DNA from: Microbacterium azadirachtae
Lineage (GTDB): Bacteria > Actinomycetota > Actinomycetes > Actinomycetales > Microbacteriaceae
Reading direction: 5' to 3'
DNA length: 64,000 nucleotides
Assembly: GCF_000956505.1 (NCBI RefSeq)
Contig: NZ_JYIX01000037.1
Coordinates: 1-64,000, forward strand
The notes under the pieces were generated by a model. The model ran no database searches. It was given only the letters and a program-made list of their open reading frames with translations, and was not told the DNA's origin. Positions 33,732 to 42,757 of this stretch are shown here, piece after piece; positions within the stretch are counted from its first letter, which is position 1; each line of letters starts with the position of its first letter. The translations under genes and the position numbers were made by a program.

Positions 33732-35294
33732 ATGTCAATGAAGACACAGCGACGCGGGCGTCTCGTGGGCCTTGGCGCCGCACTCGCCGTCAGCACGGTG
33801 CTGCTGGCGGGCTGCATGGGCAACGCCGGCTCGACGAGCAGCTCCGCCGGCAGCGACGCGGCCACGACGGACAACGGTTCCGCGACCCTCGCGATGCCGA
33901 CCGAGCCGGCCAACATCGACCCGATCATGATGCGCTCGTTGTCGGCCTGGAACATGTACTACGCGGTCTTCGACGGGCTCACCCGCATCGACGCCAAGGG
34001 CAAGATCCAGCCGGGGCTCGCGACGGATTGGAAGTCGAACTCCACTCAGGACGTCTGGACGTTCACGATCCGCAAGGGCGTGAAATTCCAGGACGGGTCC
34101 GAACTGAAGGTCTCGGACATCGTCTACACCTACGACAAGATCCTCGCCAGCGACAAGTCCACCAACCGCGTGGCGATCGCGATGATCAGCAAGGTCGAGG
34201 CCACGGACGACCACACGGTGCAGTTCACGTTGAAGAATCCCTTCAGCGCGTGGCTCAACCAGGTCGCGACGATCGGGATCGTGCCCGAGAAGGTGTACGA
34301 GGCGGAGGGGCCGGAGAAGTTCCCGAACGCTCCTGTCGGCACGGGCCCGTACTCTTTCGTCGCCTGGAACCATGGCGTGGATTACAAGGTCACCCGCAAC
34401 GACGACTACTGGGGTGACAAGGCGAAGATCAAGGACATCACGTTCTCCTTCGTCGGCGCTCCGGACGCCCGTGTCACGGGTGTCGAATCCGGATCGCTGG
34501 ACACCGCGATCATCCCGGCCAGCCAGGTCCCCGTCTTCGACGGCGCGGCGAACGCCAAGGTGATCGAGGCCGCGTCCAATCAGGTCGCGTTCATCGGTGT
34601 GAACACGACCGCCGGGGCCCTGTCGAACCTCAAGGTGCGGCAGGCCATCCCTCTCGCGATCGACCGCAAGTCGATCGTGGAAAGCCTGCTGAACGGCTAT
34701 GCGTCGCCGACCGGTGAGCCGGTCGCGAAGGGTGTCACCGGCTACGTGGACGGGTTCTCCACACCGAAGTACGATCCTGCGGCCGCGAAGAAGCTCGTCG
34801 AGGAATCCGGCTACGACGGTGCGGAGATCACGCTGCAGTATCCGAGCACCGGCGGATCCCCGACCGACCCCGAGGTCGCGCAGGCGATCGCGGCGGACCT
34901 AGGCAAGGCGGGTCTGAAGATCAAGCTGGTGGGTGCCGAGCAGTCCAGCCTGAGCCTGAGCCTGGCCAACCACCAGATCACCGGGCTGTACCTGAACTAC
35001 TGGTCCCCGTCGAGCATGGACGGAGACGTCGTGGTCAGCCAGCTGCTCGCCGGCGGTCCAGAGGACTACGCGCGCAGCCCGGAGATGGCGCAGGCGTACC
35101 TCGACCAGCAGGCGGCGAACGCGGACAAGCGCACCGACGTGTTCAAGAAGATCTGGGAGTGGAACGCCACGAACGTGTCGAACGTCCCGCTGTGGCAGAA
35201 CACCAACGCGTACGCGACAGCGAGCACGATCTCCTGGACCCCGGCGGTGGACGGAATCTATCGCGCGGCCGAGATCGGCCGCGCGGCCAAATGA
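33732..35294 (+). CDS. Peptide/oligopeptide ABC transporter substrate-binding lipoprotein (SBP family 5)
   Basis: 520 residues, typical for DppA/OppA. A lipobox (VLLAGC) is near residue 24. The family-5 signatures are present (PANIDPIMM..., TFTIRKGVKFQDGSELKVSDIVYTYD, VGTGPYSFVAW, VRQAIPLAIDRKSIV). GAAAGGAA precedes the ATG. It is the first gene of a complete permease/ATPase operon ending in an amidohydrolase, which points to uptake of small peptides or peptide-like compounds. Confidence 0.92.
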   Translation: MSMKTQRRGRLVGLGAALAVSTVLLAGCMGNAGSTSSSAGSDAATTDNGSATLAMPTEPANIDPIMMRSLSAWNMYYAVFDGLTRIDAKGKIQPGLATDWKSNSTQDVWTFTIRKGVKFQDGSELKVSDIVYTYDKILASDKSTNRVAIAMISKVEATDDHTVQFTLKNPFSAWLNQVATIGIVPEKVYEAEGPEKFPNAPVGTGPYSFVAWNHGVDYKVTRNDDYWGDKAKIKDITFSFVGAPDARVTGVESGSLDTAIIPASQVPVFDGAANAKVIEAASNQVAFIGVNTTAGALSNLKVRQAIPLAIDRKSIVESLLNGYASPTGEPVAKGVTGYVDGFSTPKYDPAAAKKLVEESGYDGAEITLQYPSTGGSPTDPEVAQAIAADLGKAGLKIKLVGAEQSSLSLSLANHQITGLYLNYWSPSSMDGDVVVSQLLAGGPEDYARSPEMAQAYLDQQAANADKRTDVFKKIWEWNATNVSNVPLWQNTNAYATASTISWTPAVDGIYRAAEIGRAAK

Positions 35295-35301
35295 CGTCAG
35301 C

Positions 35302-35329
35302 GCGCGGGCCCAGGGCCTCGGGCCCGCGC
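35302..35329 (+). other. Hairpin between binding-protein and permease genes
   Basis: GCGCGGGCCC and GGGCCCGCGC form a perfect 10-bp stem with an 8-nt loop, just after the binding-protein stop. Such hairpins usually raise binding-protein mRNA levels relative to the membrane components. Confidence 0.6.
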
Positions 35330-35354
35330 ACTGATCTTCGCTGAGGAGACCTCC

Positions 35355-36272
35355 ATGTCCTATGTCATCCGTCGCGTGCTGCAGGCCGTCGTGACCCTGT
35401 TCGTCGCGGTCACGATCGCCTTCGTCCTCGGACGAGCCTCCGGCAAGCCCGCAGCCCTGATCCTGACCGAGGGCGCGACCGCGCAACAGATCGACGATCT
35501 GAACGGCAGGCTCGGATTCAACGACCCGCTGCTCGTGCAGTACGGGCGCTACCTCGCCGGTCTGCTGCACGGTGACTTCGGCGTCTCCTACCGCAACCCT
35601 TCGCAGTCGGCGATCGGGATCATCCTGGAGCGGCTCCCCGCCACGACGACGCTCGCACTGACGTCCTTCGCGATCGGCCTGGCGCTGGCTGTCGTCGCCG
35701 CAGCGCTCGTCCACATCACCGGCAGCCACACCCTGCGCGCGATGTTCGTCTGGAGCGGGGCGCTGCGTTCGTCCGTGCCGGACTTCTTCTTCGGGGTGCT
35801 GCTCGTGCTGATCTTCGCTGTCGGACTCGGCTGGCTGCCGAGCCTCGGCTACACCGGTCTTCCCTCCTTCGTCCTCCCGGTGGCGACGATCGCCACTGCG
35901 CAGTTCGTGTTGTACGTGCGGCTGCTGGACTCGGCGCTCAGCGAACAGAGCACGGCGGAATACGTGCGCACGGCGTACGCGCGAGGGAAGAGCCACGCGG
36001 CAGTCGTTGCCACGGAGATGCTCCCCAACGCCTTCCTGCCGATCCTCACCGTGGCTGGGCTGAACCTGGCCGGCCTGCTCGGCGGCACGATCATCGTCGA
36101 ACAGGTGTTCTCGTGGCCGGGCATGGGGGTCGCTCTGATCAGCGCCGTCAGCCAGCGCGACTTCGCCGTCGTCCAGGCGGGGCTGCTCGTGGTGGTGCTG
36201 ATCTTCGTGGTCGTCAACGTCGTCGTCGACCTTCTCTACTCGCTCATCGACCCGAGGGTGAAACTCGCATGA
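35355..36272 (+). CDS. Peptide ABC transporter permease, DppB type
   Basis: 305 residues, six membrane helices. The N-terminal helix and the extracytoplasmic LTEGATAQQIDDLNGRLGFNDPLLVQYGRYLAGLLHGDFGVSY segment are diagnostic of DppB. The EAA-like loop is YVRTAYARGKSHAAVVATEMLPNAFLPILT. TGAGGAG precedes the ATG, and the next permease overlaps by 4 nt. Confidence 0.92.
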   Translation: MSYVIRRVLQAVVTLFVAVTIAFVLGRASGKPAALILTEGATAQQIDDLNGRLGFNDPLLVQYGRYLAGLLHGDFGVSYRNPSQSAIGIILERLPATTTLALTSFAIGLALAVVAAALVHITGSHTLRAMFVWSGALRSSVPDFFFGVLLVLIFAVGLGWLPSLGYTGLPSFVLPVATIATAQFVLYVRLLDSALSEQSTAEYVRTAYARGKSHAAVVATEMLPNAFLPILTVAGLNLAGLLGGTIIVEQVFSWPGMGVALISAVSQRDFAVVQAGLLVVVLIFVVVNVVVDLLYSLIDPRVKLA

Positions 36273-37159
36273 CCGACACAGTGGCAATGGCACAGGTGGC
36301 CGCAGGCTCGCGCCGCCGTCGCGTGCAGCTCAGCCCGGGACAGGGACGTTCGCTCTCCACCATCGGCGGCGCCATCGTGGTGCTCGTGATCGTCGCCATC
36401 ATCGCCGTGCACTTCTGGCCCGGCTTCGACGCCTTCAGCCAGGATCTCGCACACGCCCGCCTCGGCCCGTTCGTGGACCCGACGCACCCGCTCGGCACCG
36501 ATGTCGTCGGCCGCGACCTGCTCAGCCGGGTTGCGGCGGGCGGGCAGACGACGCTGCTCATCACGGCGGCGATCGTGCTCGTGAACTTCTTCGTCGGCAC
36601 GGTGCTGGGTCTGCTCGCCGGGTTCTTCGGAGGCTGGGCCGACAACGTGATCGCCCTCGTCACGGACGTCAGCCTGGCCTTGCCCGCCGTGCTGCTGCTC
36701 ATCGCGCTGTCGGCGATCTTCGGACCGAGCGCGCTGCTGATGATCCTCGTCCTCGGGCTCACGCACTGGATGAGCTTCGCCCGCCTCGCGCGGGCGACGG
36801 CCCTGTCGCTGCGGGGGCGCGACTTCGTGATGGCCCCGCGAATGCTCGGCGCCTCCTCTCTGCGCATCATCCGGACGCACATCCTGCCGCACGTGCTCCC
36901 GCAGATGTTCATCGTGGCGGTGACCAGCATCGGATCCGTGATCCTGCTGCAGGCCGGCCTGGACTACCTGGGCCTCGGCATCCAGCCGCCGGAGCCGACC
37001 TGGGGAGGGCTCGTGCTGGAGGGCCAGAAGTACATGCGCCTGTCGCCGTGGCAGGTGATCCTGCCCGGCCTCGCGATCTTCCTCGTGGTCGGCGGGACGA
37101 CGTTCTTCAGCCAGCGATTCACGGCGGAGAGCACCCAGCCCCTCCGAAAGGTGCGGTGA
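36269..37159 (+). CDS. Peptide ABC transporter permease, DppC type
   Basis: 296 residues. One N-terminal helix (about 31-50), then HPLGTDVVGRDLLSRV, the standard DppC motif, and five further helices. The EAA loop is FVMAPRMLGASSLRIIRTHILPHVLPQM, and GLDYLGLGIQPPEPTWG follows. It overlaps DppB by 4 nt and is followed after 1 nt by the ATPase gene. Confidence 0.92.
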   Translation: MTDTVAMAQVAAGSRRRRVQLSPGQGRSLSTIGGAIVVLVIVAIIAVHFWPGFDAFSQDLAHARLGPFVDPTHPLGTDVVGRDLLSRVAAGGQTTLLITAAIVLVNFFVGTVLGLLAGFFGGWADNVIALVTDVSLALPAVLLLIALSAIFGPSALLMILVLGLTHWMSFARLARATALSLRGRDFVMAPRMLGASSLRIIRTHILPHVLPQMFIVAVTSIGSVILLQAGLDYLGLGIQPPEPTWGGLVLEGQKYMRLSPWQVILPGLAIFLVVGGTTFFSQRFTAESTQPLRKVR

Positions 37160-37160
37160 C

Positions 37161-38192
37161 ATGCCTGCAGAAATGATCGAGATGCCGCCGCTCCTGGAAG
37201 TGCAGGGCCTCGTCGTGACCACGACCGGCTCGGACGGGAAGGTCGTCCGACTCATCGACGACGTGTCGTTCACCGTGAACGACGGCGAGGTCGTCGGGAT
37301 CGTCGGGGAGTCCGGCTCCGGGAAGAGTCTCACCATGCTCGCCGTGATGGGCCTGCTGCCGTACGGCCTCGAAGTCGCTGAAGGGACCATCCGCTGGCGC
37401 GGCGAGAACATCGTCGGCCTGCGCGAGCGCGAGATGCGCGAGATCCGGGGCCGGGAGATCGGAATGATCTTCCAGGATCCGATGACCGCTCTCAATCCGC
37501 TGCGCAGGATCGAGTCGCAACTCGCCGAGGCGATCCGTCTGCACCAGAGGATGTCGCGCGCCGAGGCCAAGGGTCGAGTGCACGATCTGCTGGGCAGGGT
37601 CGGCGTGAAGGAGGCCGCGAAGCGCGCCCACGCATACCCGCACGAGTGGTCGGGCGGCATGCGCCAGCGCGCCGTGATCGCGATGGCGATGTCGAACGAC
37701 CCCGCACTGCTCATCGCGGACGAGCCGACCACGGCGCTCGACGTGACCGTGCAGGCGCAGGTCATGAAGACGCTGGAGAAAGCGCGCGCCGAGCTGTCGT
37801 CCGCGCTCATCCTCATCACGCACGACCTCGGCCTCGCCGCGCAGAACGCCTCGCGGATGCTCATCATGTACTCCGGCCGGATCGTGGAGTCGGGCACCAC
37901 CCGCGACATCTTCCTGTCGCCCGCCCACCCTTACACGCAGGGCCTCCTGAAGAGCCAGCTCACCGCGCGGGATGACCGCGCCTACGCCATCCCCGGCAAC
38001 CCTCCCTCGCCCCGACTGCGCCCGTCGGGTTGCGCTTTCGCACCGCGCTGCGAACTGTCCCGTGGTCGGTCGATCTGCGTCGATGTGCGCCCGGCGCTCG
38101 AGCTGCGGCCCCACGGCTCGAGGTCGGCGTGCCACTTCGCCGAAGAGGTCGGGATCGCCGTTCCTGTCGAGCCCGTCGGATCGGAGGCATGA
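37161..38192 (+). CDS. Peptide ABC transporter ATP-binding protein, DppD/OppD type
   Basis: 343 residues. Walker A GESGSGKS, signature WSGGMRQRA, Walker B LLIADEPT and H-loop ITHDLG are in order. The C-terminal oligopeptide-transporter extension has the cysteine-bearing region (PSGCAFAPRCELSRGRSIC) typical of OppD/DppD. The stop overlaps the start of the partner ATPase. Confidence 0.92.
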   Translation: MPAEMIEMPPLLEVQGLVVTTTGSDGKVVRLIDDVSFTVNDGEVVGIVGESGSGKSLTMLAVMGLLPYGLEVAEGTIRWRGENIVGLREREMREIRGREIGMIFQDPMTALNPLRRIESQLAEAIRLHQRMSRAEAKGRVHDLLGRVGVKEAAKRAHAYPHEWSGGMRQRAVIAMAMSNDPALLIADEPTTALDVTVQAQVMKTLEKARAELSSALILITHDLGLAAQNASRMLIMYSGRIVESGTTRDIFLSPAHPYTQGLLKSQLTARDDRAYAIPGNPPSPRLRPSGCAFAPRCELSRGRSICVDVRPALELRPHGSRSACHFAEEVGIAVPVEPVGSEA

Positions 38193-39004
38193 TGTCGGAC
38201 GCCACGGAAACTCCCGCAAGGCCGGGTTCCGAACCGCTGATCGAGGTCTCCGACCTGCACATCACCTACGGTCGTCGCGGCGCCATCCGCCGCGGGCGCG
38301 GGGTGCAGGCCGTGCAGGGCGTGAGCCTCACACTCACTGCGGGACGCACGCTCGGTCTCGTCGGCGAGTCAGGCTGCGGCAAGTCGACCCTGATCCGCTC
38401 GCTCTTCGGGCTCAGCCCGGTCGCGTCGGGCACGATCCGCGCGTTCGGAAAGGACATCACCCGGATCCCGCCGCGTCAGCGGCGCCAGTTCGGTGGCCGG
38501 ATGCAGATGGTGTTCCAGGACCCGTACTCGGCCCTGGACCCGCGGATGACCGTGCACGAGATCGTCGCGGAGCCTCTGCGCATCACAGGCGCGTACGACC
38601 GCAGGGCGATCGACGAGCTGCTCGACCGGGTCGGAGTGAGCGCCGAGATGGCCGCGCGGCGGCCGGGCGAGTTCTCCGGCGGGCAGCGGCAGCGAGTCGG
38701 AATCGCCCGTGCGCTGGCGCTCAACCCGAAGGTGCTCGTGCTCGACGAGCCGGTGTCGGCGCTGGACGTGTCGATTCAGGCGCAGATCCTGAATCTGCTC
38801 GACGACCTGCAGAAGGACCTCGACCTCTCGTACCTCTTCGTCTCGCACGACCTCTCCGTCGTGCGTCACGTGGCCGACGATGTCGTGGTCATGCAGGCGG
38901 GTCGGTTCGTCGAGGAAGGCCCGATCGGGCAGGTCTTCGACCACCCCGAGCACCCCTACACCCGCACTCTGCTCGATTCGATCCCCCACGTCGACTTCGC
39001 CTGA
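38192..39004 (+). CDS. Peptide ABC transporter ATP-binding protein, DppF/OppF type
   Basis: 270 residues from the second of two adjacent ATGs; the first (38189) leaves GGAGG too close. Walker A GESGCGKS, signature FSGGQRQRV, Walker B VLVLDEPVSALD and H-loop VSHDLS are present. It ends in DHPEHPYTRTLLDSIP as DppF proteins do, but lacks the long C-terminal cysteine extension, so it is slightly shorter than average. Confidence 0.9.
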   Translation: MSDATETPARPGSEPLIEVSDLHITYGRRGAIRRGRGVQAVQGVSLTLTAGRTLGLVGESGCGKSTLIRSLFGLSPVASGTIRAFGKDITRIPPRQRRQFGGRMQMVFQDPYSALDPRMTVHEIVAEPLRITGAYDRRAIDELLDRVGVSAEMAARRPGEFSGGQRQRVGIARALALNPKVLVLDEPVSALDVSIQAQILNLLDDLQKDLDLSYLFVSHDLSVVRHVADDVVVMQAGRFVEEGPIGQVFDHPEHPYTRTLLDSIPHVDFA

Positions 39005-39015
39005 GAGGATCCGCC

Positions 39016-40215
39016 ATGCCGCTGAGGATCGATCCGGGATCCGCGCCCGCACCCTCGACCGTCGTGCTGCGCGATGCCGCGATCCTCGACGTCGAGACCG
39101 GCGAGGTGTCCGCGCCGCGCACGATCGTTGCGCGGGACGGGGGCATCGTCGAGATCTCGAAGTCGACGCGCAGCGTCCCGGATGCGGCCGAGTTCTCGCT
39201 CGCCGGAACGACGGTGCTGCCCGGGCTGATCGACGCCCACGCGCACGTCACGCAGGCTTCGGGCGATTTCGCCGAGATCCTCTCCTGGTCGCCGGGCTAT
39301 CACGCCGCGCGCACCGCGCAGGAGCTGCATCGCATGCTGCTCCGCGGCTTCACCACGGTGCGCGACATGGGCGGCGCGGACACCGGGGTTCGCCGCGCCG
39401 TCGAGGAGCGCCTCATCACGGGCCCGCATCTCAGAGTCGGCGGTCCGATCTTCGCGCCTACCGGCGGGCACGCTCTCACCAGGGTGATCGACGGCGAGGT
39501 CGAGGTGCGGCGGGCGCTGCGCGCGGAACTCCGCGACGGTGCCGACCACATCAAGCTGACGCTCTCCGGCGGAGTGATCTCGAAGATGCGGATCGACTCA
39601 CTCGGATTCTCCGAGGCAGAGATCCTGGCCGCGGTCGACGAGGCGAACCTGGCGCACCGCTACGTCGGTGCCCACGTCTATTCGGCCGAGTTCGTGGCGC
39701 GCGCGCTGCGCCTCGGCGTGCGCACGATCGAGCATGGCAATTTCCTCGACGACGCGTGCGTTGCGCTCTTCCTGGAGGGGGACGCGTTCTACGTGCCGAC
39801 GCTCGCGACGTTCTGGGCGATCGTCGAGGGGCACACCGGTCAGCACCTCGACGCGGCCAAGCGCGCCGCGGTCGTCGAGGTCTTCGAGCGCGGACTCGAG
39901 TCGCTCGCGCTCGCGGATCGCGCCGGAGTGAAGATCGGGTACGGCACGGATCTGCACGGCGAGGGGCTCGCGTTCCAGCTCGAGGAATTCGCGATCCGCG
40001 GCCGGGTGCAGGATCCCCTCGCGGTCATCCGCTCGGCGACCGTCGTCGGGGCGGAGATCATCGGCGAAAGCGGTCGTGTCGGCGTGGTCCGCGAGGGGGC
40101 TCGAGCCGATCTCATCGCGGTGGCGGGCGACCCGGTGGAGGATCTGTCCGTGCTTTCCTCCGGCGACGCGCTGCGATTCGTGCTCACGGACGGGGACCCG
40201 ATCCCGCGCGGCTGA
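39016..40215 (+). CDS. Metal-dependent amidohydrolase, Xaa-Pro dipeptidase (prolidase)-like
   Basis: 399 residues. Amidohydrolase motifs are in order: GLIDAHAHV (HxH metal pair), DHIKLTLSGG (lysine that is usually carboxylated), GAHVYS and IEHGNFLDD (metal histidines) and GTDLHG (active-site Asp). This layout is that of the imidazolonepropionase/prolidase branch that hydrolyses N-acyl or Xaa-Pro dipeptides. As last gene of the peptide-uptake operon, 11 nt after the ATPase, it probably cleaves the imported peptide in the cytoplasm. Exact substrate unknown. Confidence 0.85.
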   Translation: MPLRIDPGSAPAPSTVVLRDAAILDVETGEVSAPRTIVARDGGIVEISKSTRSVPDAAEFSLAGTTVLPGLIDAHAHVTQASGDFAEILSWSPGYHAARTAQELHRMLLRGFTTVRDMGGADTGVRRAVEERLITGPHLRVGGPIFAPTGGHALTRVIDGEVEVRRALRAELRDGADHIKLTLSGGVISKMRIDSLGFSEAEILAAVDEANLAHRYVGAHVYSAEFVARALRLGVRTIEHGNFLDDACVALFLEGDAFYVPTLATFWAIVEGHTGQHLDAAKRAAVVEVFERGLESLALADRAGVKIGYGTDLHGEGLAFQLEEFAIRGRVQDPLAVIRSATVVGAEIIGESGRVGVVREGARADLIAVAGDPVEDLSVLSSGDALRFVLTDGDPIPRG

Positions 40216-40231
40216 GCCCAGCCGGCTCAGC
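40211..40231. terminator. Bidirectional terminator-like hairpin between convergent genes
   Basis: GCTGAGCC-CAGCC-GGCTCAGC; the perfect 8-bp stem contains both stop codons. Confidence 0.55.
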
Positions 40232-40943
40232 GTGCTCGCCGCACCGCGTAACGGTGCTCCGGACGCCCGGTGCTGCCGTAGCGCAGCTCGAGGCGGACGA
40301 GGCCGGACTGCTCCAGCTGGGTGAGCGCGCGCTGCGCGGTGGTGCGGCTGATCCCGATGGCGGAGGCGATCTCCTGCGCCGACACGTCCGCGCGCTGGGC
40401 GGCCACCGCATCGAGCACGGCCTGCAGGGTCGGCGCGAGCCGGCGCCCCTCCTCGGCCGGGGGAGCCGAGGTCGGCCGGAGCAGGTCGAACAGGCGGTTC
40501 ACGTCGTCCTGCGTGGCCGCGTCGCCGAGCGCGGCGATCCGCTCCTGCGCGTGCCGGTACGCCGTGAGGCGCTCGGCGAGCTCTGCGAAGCCGAACGGCT
40601 TCACCAGGTAGTGCAGCGCGCCGAGCTGCACCGCGCGGCGCACGGTGGCCACGTCGTTCGCGGCCGAGATCACGATCACCGCGGGGGCGGATCCGGAGTT
40701 CGTCGCAGGATCCGGATCCGCGAGCAGCTGCCGCACCACCTCGAGCCCGTCCCCGTCGGGCAGGTACACGTCCATGAGCACCAGATCCGGTCGCAGGTCC
40801 CTGGCCTGCCGCAGTGCTTCGGCGGCGGATCCGGCCTGACCGACCACGCGGAAGCCGGGCACCGCCTCGACGAAGCCGACATGAACGCTCGCCACGCGGA
40901 AGTCGTCATCGACGACGAGCACCGTGAAGTCCGGATCCGTCAT
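40227..40943 (-). CDS. CitB/DcuR-family response regulator
   Basis: 238 residues. The receiver has VDDDFRV, Asp in LVLMDVYLPDGDG, and Lys in YLVKPFGFAEL. The C-terminal half ends in a helix-turn-helix (SAQEIASAIGISRTTAQRALTQLEQSGLVRLELRYG), the DcuR/CitB arrangement. It overlaps the kinase stop by 4 nt. Direct repeats before the divergent ABC operon are likely targets. Confidence 0.92.
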   Translation of the reverse strand: MTDPDFTVLVVDDDFRVASVHVGFVEAVPGFRVVGQAGSAAEALRQARDLRPDLVLMDVYLPDGDGLEVVRQLLADPDPATNSGSAPAVIVISAANDVATVRRAVQLGALHYLVKPFGFAELAERLTAYRHAQERIAALGDAATQDDVNRLFDLLRPTSAPPAEEGRRLAPTLQAVLDAVAAQRADVSAQEIASAIGISRTTAQRALTQLEQSGLVRLELRYGSTGRPEHRYAVRRAR

Positions 40944-42595
40944 CGTGAGCCCTCCTGCCTCGGGGACCCGGTCGTCGAGCGAGCGCCGGAGCGCGGGATC
41001 ACCACGGTGAACGCGGCCCCGGCGTCGCTCGCGAGCGTGACCGTGCCGCCGAGCCTGCTCGCGGTCGTGTGCACGAGCGACAGTCCGAGCCCGCTGTGCC
41101 GTGCGCCCTTCGTCGCGCTGCGCGTGCCCAGGTATCGCGAGCCGCGCTTGGTCGTGTAGCCGCTCTCGAAGATGCGCGGCACGGAGCCGTCGGGCACGCC
41201 GGGTCCGTTGTCGGCGACACGCACCGTCAGGGACTCCGTGGTCTCCACGATCGCGACGGTCACGCGGCGCGGAGCCGGGGAGTCGGACAGCGCGTCGAAG
41301 GCGTTGTCGATCAGGTTGCCGAGGATCGTGACGAGCGCCTGCAGCCGGTCGGGCGAGGATCCGAGGTCCGTCTCGGGGGCGATCACGAGGTCGATCCCGC
41401 GCTCGTTCGCCTCTGCGGCCTTGCCGAGCAGCAGGCCGACGATCATGGGCGCCCCCACGTGTGTGCGCAGGGTGCGGTCGAGGTCGGCCGAGGTGCCGCG
41501 GATCTCGTTGAGATACTGCAGAGCCTCGTCCGTGCGGCCCAGCTCGAGCAGCCCCGCGACCGCGTGCATCCGGTTGGAGAACTCGTGCTGCTGGGCGCGG
41601 ATCGATTCGGCGAAGCTGCGCTCGCCGTCGAGTTCCTGGGTGAGCCCGGTCACCTCGGTGCGGTCCTGCAGGGTGAGCACCGCACCGTGCGGTCGCCCGG
41701 CGAGGGTGACGGGCATGCGGTTGAGCACGAGCACGCCCGCGTCGGTCACGGCGATCGCGTCCTTCACCTCTGTCGTGCCCGTGAGGGCGTCGCGGATCGG
41801 ACTCGCGACGAGCACGTCGTCCAGGCGGCGCCCGCGCGCGCCCTCCGGCAGGTTCAGCAGACGCTGGGCCTCGTCGTTCACGACCGTGATCCGCCCCGAG
41901 GGATCGATCGCGATGACGCCCTCGCGGATCCCGTGCAGAGTCGCCTCGCGCTCCTGCAGCAGCCGGGCGATCTCGTCGAGCTCGAGGCCGAACGTGCGGC
42001 GTTTGAGCAGGGCAGCCAGCCCGAATGACACCGCCGTGCCGATCGCGAACGCGAGCACGATCCAGGTCGCGTAGATCGGCAGCTGGCCGAGGAGCTCGGC
42101 GGCGACGCTCGACTCCCTGATGCCGACCGATACCTCGCCGATGACCGTGTCCGTCGAGCCATCGAACACGGGCACGCGGGCGTTGGCGGTCGTGCCGGTG
42201 GATCCGACGTCCGTGGCGCGATGCACCTTCCCGTCGCGGGCGACGACGTCCTCCGTGACCTTCTTCCCGATCAGGGCGGGGTTCGGATGCGAATGCCGCA
42301 CGCGGTCCATGTCGATGACCACGACATAGGCGGCGCCCGTGCGCTTCTCGGTCGCCGTCGCGAGCTGCTGCACGTCGTCGTCGCAGACCGAGCCCCCGGA
42401 GGAGAGGCAGTTCTGCACGGCCGGCATCTCGGCGAAGGTCTGCGCGATGTCCGCCGCGCGGTCCTGGTAGTCGCTGGTGAGGTTGGCGCGTGCGGTGACC
42501 GCGAACAGCACGAAGCCGATCAGCAGGGAGGCGCTGAGGATCGCGACCTGAGCCAGGAGGATCAGGGTCGACAGTCTTCGGATCCGTCGTCGCAT
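40940..42595 (-). CDS. CitA/DcuS-type sensor histidine kinase with a repeat-derived insertion
   Basis: 551 residues. Membrane helix 1 (about 10-32) and helix 2 (about 180-203) bracket a periplasmic PAS-like sensor (YQDRAADIAQTFAEMPAVQ ... IGEVSVGI). A cytoplasmic PAS domain (GIREGVIAIDPSG) and the SPOB-type histidine box (QQHEFSNRMHAVAGLLELG) follow, with NLIDNAFDAL, DNGPGVP and SGLGLSL in the ATPase domain. Residues between GYTTKRGS and the G2 box include YLGTRSATKGAR, encoded by a copy of intergenic repeat A (41101-41136). Ligands in this family are usually carboxylates. Confidence 0.88.
   Translation of the reverse strand: MRRRIRRLSTLILLAQVAILSASLLIGFVLFAVTARANLTSDYQDRAADIAQTFAEMPAVQNCLSSGGSVCDDDVQQLATATEKRTGAAYVVVIDMDRVRHSHPNPALIGKKVTEDVVARDGKVHRATDVGSTGTTANARVPVFDGSTDTVIGEVSVGIRESSVAAELLGQLPIYATWIVLAFAIGTAVSFGLAALLKRRTFGLELDEIARLLQEREATLHGIREGVIAIDPSGRITVVNDEAQRLLNLPEGARGRRLDDVLVASPIRDALTGTTEVKDAIAVTDAGVLVLNRMPVTLAGRPHGAVLTLQDRTEVTGLTQELDGERSFAESIRAQQHEFSNRMHAVAGLLELGRTDEALQYLNEIRGTSADLDRTLRTHVGAPMIVGLLLGKAAEANERGIDLVIAPETDLGSSPDRLQALVTILGNLIDNAFDALSDSPAPRRVTVAIVETTESLTVRVADNGPGVPDGSVPRIFESGYTTKRGSRYLGTRSATKGARHSGLGLSLVHTTASRLGGTVTLASDAGAAFTVVIPRSGARSTTGSPRQEGSR
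41101..41136 (-). repeat. Family A repeat inside the kinase ATP-lid region
   Basis: On the coding strand TACCTGGGCACGCGCAGCGC followed by GACGAAGGGCGC matches TTCCTGAGCGAGCGCAGCGA-GACGAAGGACGC at 26 of 32 positions. Reading frame is kept. Confidence 0.7.
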
Positions 42596-42639
42596 CACAC
42601 CGGATTCTCTCACTGCGGGCCGTGCGGCGGCTCTGCGCA

Positions 42640-42670
42640 GAACGCCCAAAAGGTGCGGGAACGCCCACAA
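42640..42670. promoter_or_regulatory. Direct repeat, candidate CitB-type binding site
   Basis: GAACGCCCAAAA and GAACGCCCACAA (11 of 12 identical) at a 19-bp period, midway between the divergent kinase and ABC operon. Confidence 0.45.
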
Positions 42671-42757
42671 CGACGCGCAATGCGCGCAAGCGAGACAGCC
42701 GGTCCCCCTGGCGGCGAACATCGATCCCACACCACCGCAGGACAGAGAGGTCTCGAC

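Noticed and set aside
36236..37909. Long minus-strand frames opposite the peptide-transport genes
   Set aside because: Shadows of the permease and ATPase genes; no family motifs, and the plus-strand products are unambiguous.
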